Of a stretch of 64,000 nucleotides of DNA, positions 54,366 through 61,632 are shown piece after piece. Both the position numbers and the translations under genes were made by a program. Positions within the stretch are counted from its first letter, which is position 1. Each line of letters opens with the position of its first letter. The notes under the pieces were generated by a model, which was given only the letters and a program-made list of their open reading frames with translations, did no database searches and was not told the origin of the DNA. The DNA is from Streptomyces litmocidini (lineage in GTDB: Bacteria; Actinomycetota; Actinomycetes; Streptomycetales; Streptomycetaceae), in assembly GCF_014649755.1 (NCBI RefSeq), contig NZ_BMTQ01000001.1:186001-250000 (forward strand). Reading direction: 5' to 3'.

Positions 54366-54387
54366 TTGGTAGACGGATCGTCAACAA
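54366..54387. promoter_or_regulatory. TetR operator candidate
   Basis: TTGGTAGACG-GAT-type imperfect palindrome (54366-54387; central GACG/CGTC perfect, eight of ten half-site pairs matching) in the gap between the divergent diiron-protein and TetR genes. Placement suggests autoregulation and control of the diiron gene. Confidence 0.5.
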
Positions 54388-54505
54388 GTCGCGCACAGCC
54401 GCGCACGGGGGAAGGGCGGTCCTGCGCGCCCGGTGCGGGGCCCCCGCTCCGGAAGCCCCGGGGGACGCCACCCGAGGGACCGGCCCCGCGGTTACGCTGC
54501 GGTCC

Positions 54506-55228
54506 ATGACGAGCGCCGCCACCCCCGCGTACCGCAGGCTCAGCGTCGAGGAGCGGCGCGGGCAGCTCCTCGAGACCGCCCAGGAGCTCTTCGCCCACCG
54601 CGCGCCCGAGGACGTCTCGCTCGACGACGTCGCCGAGGCGGCCGGCGTCTCGCGGCCCCTCGTCTACCGCTACTTCCCCGGCGGCAAGCAGCAGCTGTAC
54701 GAGGTGGCCCTGCGTTCCTCCGCCGACGCCCTGAACCGCTGCTTCACCGAGCCGCCGGCCGGGCCTCCGACGGAGCGGCTCGGCCGGGTGCTCGACCGCT
54801 ACCTGGCCTTCGTCGACGGGCACGACGCCGGGTTCAGCGCGCTGCTCCGCGGCGGCAGCGTCGCCGAGACCTCCCGGACCTCCGCGATCGTGGACGAGGT
54901 GCGCCGGGCCGCCGCCGAGCAGATCCTCGTCCACCTCGGGGCGGAGCGTCCGGGCCCCCGGCTCGACATGCTCGTCCGGACGTGGATCGCCGCCGTCGAG
55001 GCCGCCTCGCTCATCTGGCTCGACGGGGGGAAGCAGCCGCCGGCGGCGGAACTGCGGGACTGGCTCGTCGACCATCTCGTCGCCCTGCTCGCGGCGACCG
55101 CGGCGAGCGACGGGGAGACGGCGGGGGTCGTGAAGCGGCTCCTCGCGCAGGAGTCCCCCGAGGGGCCGGTGGCGGCGCTGGCCCGGCGGGTGATCCCGAT
55201 GGCGGGCGAGGCGGCGCACCTGCTGTGA
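54506..55228 (+). CDS. TetR-family transcriptional regulator
   Basis: 240 residues. N-terminal HTH (about 15-62): RRGQLLETAQELFAHR then LDDVAEAAGVSRPLVYRYFP. The C-terminal ligand domain has Arg/Ala-rich helices and an EAASLIWLDGGKQPP segment as in fatty-acid or acyl-CoA type repressors, but the ligand is unknown. Starts at ATG 54506. Divergent from the ferritin-like gene with a palindrome between them, the standard layout for local repression. Confidence 0.93.
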   Translation: MTSAATPAYRRLSVEERRGQLLETAQELFAHRAPEDVSLDDVAEAAGVSRPLVYRYFPGGKQQLYEVALRSSADALNRCFTEPPAGPPTERLGRVLDRYLAFVDGHDAGFSALLRGGSVAETSRTSAIVDEVRRAAAEQILVHLGAERPGPRLDMLVRTWIAAVEAASLIWLDGGKQPPAAELRDWLVDHLVALLAATAASDGETAGVVKRLLAQESPEGPVAALARRVIPMAGEAAHLL

Positions 55229-55254
55229 GTCCGGGGCCGGGGGAGACTGTGGGG

Positions 55255-55554
55255 GTGAAGAGCGAGAACACCCCCTTCCGCGGCGGCCCCCTCGACGGGC
55301 GGGTCCTGCCGATCCTGCTCGGCCCGACCGGCCACCCGCCGAAGTGGTACGAGGTCCCGGTCCCGGCGCACGACGGGCGCCCGCCGGCCCTGTACGCCTA
55401 TCGGCGCGAGCCCGCGGGCTACACGAAGCGGCTCGGGCTCCAGCGCGGCTGGGTCTACGTGTACGTCCCCGAGGGGCGGGAGCGGCGCGAGCTGAAGTGG
55501 CCGTGGTCGAAGCCGACGCCGAAGCAGGAGCCGAGGCCGGAGCCGAACGAGTGA
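55255..55554 (+). CDS. Hypothetical protein
   Basis: 99 residues from GTG 55255 (GTG 55249 also possible): NTPFRGGPLDGRVLPILLGP, then PPKWYEVPVPAH and KRLGLQRGWVYVYVPEG. Short beta-rich protein with a conserved-looking G-G-P-L-D-G-R opening seen in small Streptomyces and phage proteins of unknown function. Lies 26 bp after the TetR gene and may be cotranscribed with it. The C-terminus is charged and Pro-rich. Confidence 0.7.
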   Translation: MKSENTPFRGGPLDGRVLPILLGPTGHPPKWYEVPVPAHDGRPPALYAYRREPAGYTKRLGLQRGWVYVYVPEGRERRELKWPWSKPTPKQEPRPEPNE

Positions 55555-55629
55555 CGCGGAGGGGCGCGCCCCGATTCGTACGGTAATCGCATGAAGTGAC
55601 TTGTCATCATCCCCCGTGGAGGTGGTGAC

Positions 55630-57057
55630 GTGTCACGAAGACTGCTGCGCACGGTCTGCACGGGGGCGCTCGCCGCGGCGACGGCGCTCACGGGGACGCT
55701 CCCGGCGGGCGCCGCCCCGGACCCGCCCGCGGCTCCCCCGGCGGAGGCCCCGATCGCCCGGGCGGACCCGGCGGCGGAACCGGTCGGCCCGGTCGACCCC
55801 GCCGCACCGGCCGCCACGGAAGCGGACGCGGGTTCGGATCCCGTGACGGGCCCGGTTCCCGGCCCGAGTCCCGCCACGAGTCCCGGCCAGAGCCCCGGCG
55901 CGGACCCCGTCGACCCGACGGCCCCGGCCGACCCCGCCCCCGTGCCCCCGCCCCCCTCCGCGCCCCCGTCCTCCCCCACCGCCGCTCCCCCCGTCGAGGA
56001 CGACGCCGCCGCGCTCCCCGCCCCCGGCGGGAGCTCCGTCAGCGGGCTGCTCACCCGGCTGCGGACGCTGTACCAGCAGGCCGAGGCCGCGACCGAGCGG
56101 TACAACGCCGCGGAGGAGGCGCTGAAGCGCCAGGCCACCGACACGAAGAAGGTCACCGCCCGGCTCACCGCCGCCCGGACGGCGCTGGCGCAGGGCCGTG
56201 CCGCGGCCGGACGGATCGCCCGGGACCAGTACCAGGGCAGGTCCGCGTTCTCGTCGTTCCCCTCGTACGTCCGCCTGCTCTTCGCCGCGGACCCCCGGTC
56301 GGCCCTGGACCAGGAGCACCTGGTGGCCCGCGCGGCCCGCGACCGGGCCACCGCCGTCTCCCGGCTCACCAGGGCCGAGCGGCAGGCCGGCCGCCTCGCG
56401 AGCGCCTCCCGCAAGGCGCTGGACCGGCAGCAGGGGCTCGCCGCCGCGCAGCGCGCCCGGCGTGACGAGGCGCGGGCCAAGCTGCTCCAGGTGGAGAAGC
56501 TGCTCGCCGCCCTGTCGCCGGACCAGCTGGCCCGGATCACCGAGCTCGAACGGGTCCAGACCGCCGGCGCGCAGAGCGAGCTGCTCGGCTCCGGGGTCCT
56601 GGACGGCCCGCGCACCCCGTCCCGGGCGGGCGCGGAGGCGCTGCGCTTCGCGGTGGAGCAGATCGGCAAGCCGTACGAGTGGGGGGCGGAGGGCCCGGAG
56701 GCGTACGACTGCTCGGGGCTGACGCAGCAGGCGTGGGCGGCGGCCGGCCGGGAGCTGCCGCGGACCAGTCAGGAGCAGTGGGAGACCCTGCGCCGGGTGC
56801 CGCTGACCGAGCTCCGTCCGGGCGATCTGGTGGTCTACTTCCCGGGCGCGACCCATGTGGCCCTCTACCTGGGCGAGGGCCTGGTGGTGCAGGCCCCGCG
56901 TCCCGGCGGGAAGGTGAAGGTCTCCCCGCTCGCGGCGAACCCGGTGCTCGGGGCCGTACGGCCCGATCCGGAGGAGACGGCCCTGGAGAAGTACGTCCCG
57001 CCCGAGCTTCCGGCGGGCGCGGGGGACGGCGGGGACGAGGGCTACGACCGGAGCTGA
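55630..57057 (+). CDS. Secreted NlpC/P60 peptidoglycan hydrolase
   Basis: 475 residues. Signal peptide (MSRRLLRTVCTGALAAATAL ... PAGA), a Pro/Ala/Asp-rich linker to about residue 130, and a long coiled coil (about 140-320, Ala/Arg/Glu-rich helices as in RipA-type enzymes). The C-terminal NlpC/P60 domain has catalytic Cys361 (EAYDCSGLTQQ) and His409 (GATHVALYLGEG). The third catalytic position appears to be Gln in VVQAPRPG rather than His. Likely cleaves gamma-D-Glu-diaminopimelate bonds in cell-wall remodelling. GTG 55630 behind GGAGGTGG. Confidence 0.93.
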   Translation: MSRRLLRTVCTGALAAATALTGTLPAGAAPDPPAAPPAEAPIARADPAAEPVGPVDPAAPAATEADAGSDPVTGPVPGPSPATSPGQSPGADPVDPTAPADPAPVPPPPSAPPSSPTAAPPVEDDAAALPAPGGSSVSGLLTRLRTLYQQAEAATERYNAAEEALKRQATDTKKVTARLTAARTALAQGRAAAGRIARDQYQGRSAFSSFPSYVRLLFAADPRSALDQEHLVARAARDRATAVSRLTRAERQAGRLASASRKALDRQQGLAAAQRARRDEARAKLLQVEKLLAALSPDQLARITELERVQTAGAQSELLGSGVLDGPRTPSRAGAEALRFAVEQIGKPYEWGAEGPEAYDCSGLTQQAWAAAGRELPRTSQEQWETLRRVPLTELRPGDLVVYFPGATHVALYLGEGLVVQAPRPGGKVKVSPLAANPVLGAVRPDPEETALEKYVPPELPAGAGDGGDEGYDRS

Positions 57058-57124
57058 ACTCCCGCCGCCGCAAGGGGCCTTGCCCTCGAAAGTAATATGC
57101 AACAAGCTTACCGGGTCCTTACCG

Positions 57125-58492
57125 ATGGCCGATCGCCCCTACCGGACGCGGAGCCCCGTCATGCCCGGACCCCTGCCGGACACCCGGCCTCAACGCGTGC
57201 TCGCCGCCTCGAACTTCGTCAACGCCGTCGGCAGCGGCCTCTTCCTGACCGCCGGAGTGCTGTACTTCACCCAGGCCGTGCGCCTCCCCGCCGCCACCGT
57301 GGGGTTCGGGCTCGGCGTCGCCGGACTGTTCTCACTGGTCGTGGGGATCGCCGTCGGCCACCTCGCGGACCGGCGCGGAGCGCGCGGGGTCCTGGTGTCC
57401 ACGCTCGCGGTGCAGGCGCTCGCCACGGCGGCCTTCGTCCTCGCCGACGGCTTCTGGCCGTTCGTCCTCTCCGTCTCCGCGGCCACCGGCGCGAAGGCGG
57501 CGGGCCTCGCCGCCCGGGCGCCGCTCATCCGGCACCACGGAGGGGAGAGGCCGCAGGAGTTCCGCGCCCGTCTGCGGGCCGTGACCAACGTCGGCATCTC
57601 CTTCGGGGCGCTCCTCGCGGGGTGGGCGGTCCAGGTCGGCACGCCCGGCGCCTACCAGGTCCTGGTCGCCGGGAACGCCCTCGCGTTCGCGGCCTCCGCC
57701 GCCGTCCTGCTCCTGCTGCCGCCCGTCGCGCCCGCACCCGTCGCCCGCGGGCCCCGGTGGATCGCGCTGCGGGACCGGCCGCACCTGGCGCTCACCGCGC
57801 TCGACGGCGTCATGGCGATCCAGTTCAAGGTGCTCACCGTCGCGATCCCGCTCTGGCTGGTGGGGTCCACCGCCGCCCCGCACTGGCTGGTCTCCGGCAC
57901 CATGCTCGCCAACACCGTCCTCGTCGTGGGCCTCCAGGTGCGGGCGAGCCGCGGCGTCGACTCGCCCCGGGCCGGCGGCCGCGCCTACCGGCGCGCGGGA
58001 GCGGCCTTCCTCGTCTCCTGCGCCCTGGTCCCGCTCTCCGCCGGGACGCCCGTCGCGGTGGCGGTGGTCCTGCTCCTGACCGCCGTGGTCGTCCACACGG
58101 TCGGCGAACTCTGGCACGCGGCGGGCGGTTTCGAGGTCTCGTACGCCCTCGCACCGCCCCGCGCCACCGGTCAGTACCTGGGCGTCTTCGGCCTGGGCGC
58201 CGGTCTCTCCGAGTCCCTCGGACCCGGGCTGCTCATCGCGCTCTGCATCGGCTGGGGCCGGCCCGGCTGGTTCGCCGTGGAGGCCCTCTTCGCCCTGACC
58301 GGCCTCCTGGCCCCGCTCGCCGTCCGGCGCGCGGAGGAGGACCGTCAGTCGCCGAGGAGCGAGATGACGCCGGGCACCCGGGCGCCCTCGAGGGCGACCG
58401 TCCCCAGCAGGCAGCCGGCGCCCACGACGAACCCGCCCAGCGACCAGCCGCCGGTGTCCGGCGCGCGCCCCTCGTCCGCGCCCTCCTCGTAG
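57125..58492 (+). CDS. Major facilitator superfamily transporter
   Basis: About 455 residues with 10-12 transmembrane segments. The MFS loop 2-3 motif appears as GHLADRRGARGVLV, and the N-terminal helix FVNAVGSGLFLTAGVLYFTQ is characteristic of drug-efflux-like families. ATG 57125 (MADRPYRT) or 57161 may be the start. The last about 45 residues (after APLAVRRAEED) are Pro/Ser/Arg-rich and overlap an opposite-strand frame, so the natural stop may have been lost and the tail extended. Substrate unknown. Confidence 0.85.
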   Translation: MADRPYRTRSPVMPGPLPDTRPQRVLAASNFVNAVGSGLFLTAGVLYFTQAVRLPAATVGFGLGVAGLFSLVVGIAVGHLADRRGARGVLVSTLAVQALATAAFVLADGFWPFVLSVSAATGAKAAGLAARAPLIRHHGGERPQEFRARLRAVTNVGISFGALLAGWAVQVGTPGAYQVLVAGNALAFAASAAVLLLLPPVAPAPVARGPRWIALRDRPHLALTALDGVMAIQFKVLTVAIPLWLVGSTAAPHWLVSGTMLANTVLVVGLQVRASRGVDSPRAGGRAYRRAGAAFLVSCALVPLSAGTPVAVAVVLLLTAVVVHTVGELWHAAGGFEVSYALAPPRATGQYLGVFGLGAGLSESLGPGLLIALCIGWGRPGWFAVEALFALTGLLAPLAVRRAEEDRQSPRSEMTPGTRAPSRATVPSRQPAPTTNPPSDQPPVSGARPSSAPSS

Positions 58493-58551
58493 GAGGCGGG
58501 ACCGTCCCGGGCGACGGGGCGCCCCGACTCCCCGGCGCGGACCGTCCGCAC
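58345..58551 (-). CDS. Possible small membrane protein, convergent with the MFS gene
   Basis: 68 residues from GTG 58551: an acidic half (SYEEGADEGRAPDTGG) followed by a hydrophobic helix GGFVVGAGCLLGTVALEGAR and VPGVISLLGD. The same frame is open to about 58685 and looks coding there too (PDETAAFEERYGSPARRTEA), but without a start codon, so it might be a truncated gene. It overlaps the MFS tail by 148 bp. Confidence 0.4.
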   Translation of the reverse strand: MRTVRAGESGRPVARDGPASYEEGADEGRAPDTGGWSLGGFVVGAGCLLGTVALEGARVPGVISLLGD

Positions 58552-58688
58552 GGCCGCGAGCTGCCGCCCGGCGAACGCGGTGGCGGCCGACGCCTCGGGT
58601 CCGCGCCACGCGAGGGCCTCCGTGCGCCGCGCGGGAGACCCGTACCGCTCCTCGAAGGCGGCGGTCTCGTCCGGGCACCGGCCCTCTT

Positions 58689-58738
58689 CCCGTCGACGGC
58701 CGGCCCCTTCTCCTTCTCCGGGACCGGCCGTCGACGGG
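58689..58738 (-). terminator. Terminator after the flavin monooxygenase gene
   Basis: Perfect 15-bp inverted repeat (58689-58703 with 58724-58738) with a 20-nt pyrimidine-rich loop. It starts four bases after the stop codon at 58742 and ends the conservon transcript. Confidence 0.8.
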
Positions 58739-58741
58739 CCA

Positions 58742-59977
58742 CTAGCCGGCGGCGACCTCGGCCAGGTACGCGTTCGTCTTCTCGGGGTCGAAGAAGAAGT
58801 TCTCGAAGTCCGCCGGGTCGTTGAAGCCGTTGGCGAAGCGGTCGGCGACGGGCTGGAGCTGTCCGGCCGCGCCGAGCAGGTTCAGGACGTGCTCCGGCGG
58901 GGGCGCCAGCATCGCGTTCGTCCACTTGGTGACGGGCTGGGCCGTCTTCCAGTAGCGGTCGAAGGCGCTCTGCATCCACTCCTCGTCGAAGGGCTCGTCG
59001 CCCCGCTCGACGATGGCGGCGAGGTACGCGGCGGCACACTTGGACGCCGAGTTGGAGCCCTGGCCGGTGATCGGGTCGTTGGCGACGACGACGTCGGCGA
59101 CGCCGAGGACCAGTCCGCCGCCGGGGAGCCGGCCGATGGGGTTGCGGACGGTCGGCGCGTACCGGCCGGCGAGGGTGCCGCCCGCGTCGGTCAGCTCGAC
59201 CTTCGTCGCCCGCGCGTACTCCCAGGGGGTGAACCTCTCCATCAGCTCCAGCGTCAGCGCCAGGTGCTCGGAGGGGTCCTTGACGCCCCGGAAGACGTCG
59301 AGCGGGCCGCCGGGGACACCCTCCCAGAAGAGGATGTCGGCGCGGCCGCCGGTGGTGAGGGTCGGCATGACGAAGAGCTCGCCGACGCCCGGGACGACGT
59401 TGCAGCGGACCGCGTCGAAGTCCGGGTGCTCGGGGCGCGGGCCGAGGCCGTGGACGTACGCGACGGCCAGGGCGCGCTGCGGCTCGCTGTACGGGGAACG
59501 GGACGCGTCCCGGCCGAACATGGAGACCAGCTCGCCCTTTCCGGCCGCGACGAGCACCAGGTCGTAGCCGCGGGAGAAGTAGTCCAGGTCGCCGACGGCC
59601 GCGCCGTGGATCACCAGCTGGCCGCCGCGCTGGGCGAAGGTGTCCATCCAGCCGGCCATCTTCACGCGCTGGTCGACCGACTGGGCGTAGCCGTCGAGCC
59701 TGCCGACCCAGTCGATCAGGCGGGCGGAGTCGGGGCCGGCGACGGAGACGCCGAGGCCCTGGATCTTCGGGGCCTGGGACTCCCAGAAGTTGAGACCGAG
59801 GTCCCGCTCGTGCTGGAGGGCGGTGTCGAACATGCACTGCGTGGACATGACCCGGCCGGCCCGGATCTCGTCCGCGGTCCGGTTCGACATGAGGGTGACC
59901 TCGTACCCCTGCGACTGGAGTCCGAGGGCGAGCTGCAGGCCGGACTGGCCGGCGCCGACTATGAGTATCTTCCGCAT
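58742..59977 (-). CDS. Styrene/indole monooxygenase-like FAD enzyme
   Basis: 411 residues. N-terminal FAD-binding GAGQSGLQLALGLQSQGYEV (GxGxxG at 8-13), and conserved RVMSTQCMFDTALQHERDLG and the second flavin motif GDANDP-type as VVVANDPITGQGSNSASKC. This is the StyA class: a single-component FAD epoxidase that takes reduced flavin from a partner reductase. It lies 47 bp after cvnD. In other conservons the next gene is often a cytochrome P450, so this seems to be the oxidative partner here. ATG 59977 with AGGAG. Substrate unknown. Confidence 0.9.
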   Translation of the reverse strand: MRKILIVGAGQSGLQLALGLQSQGYEVTLMSNRTADEIRAGRVMSTQCMFDTALQHERDLGLNFWESQAPKIQGLGVSVAGPDSARLIDWVGRLDGYAQSVDQRVKMAGWMDTFAQRGGQLVIHGAAVGDLDYFSRGYDLVLVAAGKGELVSMFGRDASRSPYSEPQRALAVAYVHGLGPRPEHPDFDAVRCNVVPGVGELFVMPTLTTGGRADILFWEGVPGGPLDVFRGVKDPSEHLALTLELMERFTPWEYARATKVELTDAGGTLAGRYAPTVRNPIGRLPGGGLVLGVADVVVANDPITGQGSNSASKCAAAYLAAIVERGDEPFDEEWMQSAFDRYWKTAQPVTKWTNAMLAPPPEHVLNLLGAAGQLQPVADRFANGFNDPADFENFFFDPEKTNAYLAEVAAG

Positions 59978-60024
59978 GGGCGGGGCTCCTGGCGTGACGG
60001 GTCGAACTGTTCGGGGGGGGCGGA

Positions 60025-60741
60025 CTATTCGGGCGTGGCTTCGAGGGCGTGCGCGACCATCGCGAGCAGGGTCTCGACGACGCTGTACCGCTTGCGCGCG
60101 TCCATGATCACCACGGGCACGTGCGCGGGCACGGTCAGGGCCTCCCGCACGTCCTCCGCCTCGAACAGCTCGGTGCCCTCGAAGTGGTTGACGGCCACGA
60201 TGTACGGCAGCCCGCAGCTCTCGAAGTAGTCGAGCGCCGGGAAGCAGTCGGTGAGCCGGCGGGTGTCGGCGAGCACGATCGCCCCGATCGCCCCGCGCAC
60301 CAGGTCGTCCCACATGAACCAGAAGCGCTGCTGTCCCGGCGTGCCGAAGACGTACAGCACCAGGTCGTTGTCGAGGGTGATCCGGCCGAAGTCCATCGCC
60401 ACCGTGGTGGTGAGCTTGTCCGGGGTGGCGGTGAGGTCGTCGGTGTCCTCGCTCGCCCGGGTCATCAGCGCCTCGGTCTGGAGGGGGGTGATCTCCGAGA
60501 CGGCGCGGACGAAGGTGGTCTTGCCGACGCCGAAGCCGCCCGCGACGACGATCTTCGTCGCGATCGGGGCGCGGGAGTGGTCGAGCTGCCAGTCCTGGGC
60601 GCCCTCCTCGGTGTCCACCCCGTCGGTGGCGGCCTCCTCGGCGACCGGTTCGCGCGATGCGGACCCCGGCTGGGCGGGGATGCCGACGGCGACCGCCGGC
60701 GTTTCGGAGACGGCGGCGGCGTCAGAGACGACGGAGTCCAC
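60025..60741 (-). CDS. cvnD: Conservon GTPase CvnD
   Basis: Small Ras/MglA-like GTPase. 238 residues; about 55-residue variable N-terminus. G1 GGFGVGKTTFVRAVSE (about 68-75), G3 VFGTPGQQRF where the usual Asp-x-x-Gly is replaced by GTPG, and G4-like VNHFEG. Conservons model a membrane-associated heterotrimer-like switch with CvnA as guanine-nucleotide/kinase sensor. GTG 60741 overlaps cvnC by 20 bp. Confidence 0.94.
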   Translation of the reverse strand: MDSVVSDAAAVSETPAVAVGIPAQPGSASREPVAEEAATDGVDTEEGAQDWQLDHSRAPIATKIVVAGGFGVGKTTFVRAVSEITPLQTEALMTRASEDTDDLTATPDKLTTTVAMDFGRITLDNDLVLYVFGTPGQQRFWFMWDDLVRGAIGAIVLADTRRLTDCFPALDYFESCGLPYIVAVNHFEGTELFEAEDVREALTVPAHVPVVIMDARKRYSVVETLLAMVAHALEATPE

Positions 60742-61144
60742 TCAGCACCCTTTCGAGGAGCGCGCGGTCGGGCTGCCCGGTGCCGTGACCGGTCCCGTAC
60801 ACACGGATCTTTCCCTGGTCGGCCAGGTCGCTGAGCAGCACCCGGACGACCCCCAACGGCATCTTCAGAAGTGCCGAGATCTCCGCGACCGTCCGCATCC
60901 GGCGGCAGATCTCGACGATGGCCCGCATCTCCGGCATCAGGCCGCGGGCCGCGGGCCCCCCGTCCGTAAGGACCTTGCGGGTGGCGGGCGCTTCGAGCGC
61001 GGCCACGAAGGTCTCGACGAGCAGGACGTGACCGAAGCGGGTCCGGCCGCCGGTCAGCGAGTAGGGGCGCACGCGCGCGGGGCGCCGTCCCCCTCCCCGT
61101 ACCGGCAGCTTGAAGGCGTGATGCGCCGAGGACATGGCCGTCAC
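60722..61144 (-). CDS. cvnC: Conservon protein CvnC (DUF742)
   Basis: 140 residues. DUF742 with RPYSLTGGRTR at the N-terminus and a winged-helix-like segment EIVEICRRMRTVAEISALLKMPLGVVRVLLSD at the C-terminal half (listed in pieces). Basic N-terminus. GTG 61144 overlaps the cvnB stop (GTGA); GGAGAG site upstream. Acts with CvnB and CvnD at the membrane. Confidence 0.93.
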   Translation of the reverse strand: MTAMSSAHHAFKLPVRGGGRRPARVRPYSLTGGRTRFGHVLLVETFVAALEAPATRKVLTDGGPAARGLMPEMRAIVEICRRMRTVAEISALLKMPLGVVRVLLSDLADQGKIRVYGTGHGTGQPDRALLERVLSGLRRL

Positions 61145-61632
61145 CGGGTGCTCTCCATCGATTTGCGCAGCTCGCTGCGGACTTCGGGGGTGAGTACGTG
61201 ACCGGCGCGGCCCACGAAGAGCGCCATGTGGTACGCCACGACGCTCATGTCGCAGTCGGGCGTGGCGTGCACGCCGAGCAGCGAGCCGTCGCTGATCGAC
61301 ATGACGAAGACGCTGCCCTCCTCCATCGCCACCATCGTCTGCTTGACGCCACCGCCGTCCATCAGCCGGGCCGCCCCGATGGTGAGGCTGCCGATGCCGG
61401 AGACGATGGTGGCCAGATCGGCGCTGGAGCCGCGCGGCCCGTCGGGACGCCCGGCGCCCGTGGTGGCCGCCGGGGCCTGCTGGGTGGCCGGATCCGACGA
61501 GAGCAGCATCAGGCCGTCGGAGGAGACGACGGCCACCGAGCGGACCCCCGGGACCTCCTCCACCAGATTCCCCAGCAACCACTGCAGGTTGCGGGCTTCC
61601 GTGCTCAGTCCGAACGTTCCCGTCGCGGTCAA
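61141..61632 (-). CDS. cvnB: Conservon roadblock/LC7 protein CvnB
   Basis: 163 residues. Roadblock/LC7 domain: LQWLLGNLVEEVPGVRSVAV then VSSDGLMLLSSD, LTIGAARLMDGG and VFVMSISDGSLLGV. These proteins regulate small GTPases of the MglA type, here CvnD. The start is TTG 61632, overlapping the cvnA stop (TTGA), with GAGGAGG upstream. A 25-residue loop rich in Ala/Thr/Gly (TQQAPAATTGAGRPDGPRGS) interrupts the domain. Confidence 0.92.
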   Translation of the reverse strand: MTATGTFGLSTEARNLQWLLGNLVEEVPGVRSVAVVSSDGLMLLSSDPATQQAPAATTGAGRPDGPRGSSADLATIVSGIGSLTIGAARLMDGGGVKQTMVAMEEGSVFVMSISDGSLLGVHATPDCDMSVVAYHMALFVGRAGHVLTPEVRSELRKSMESTR

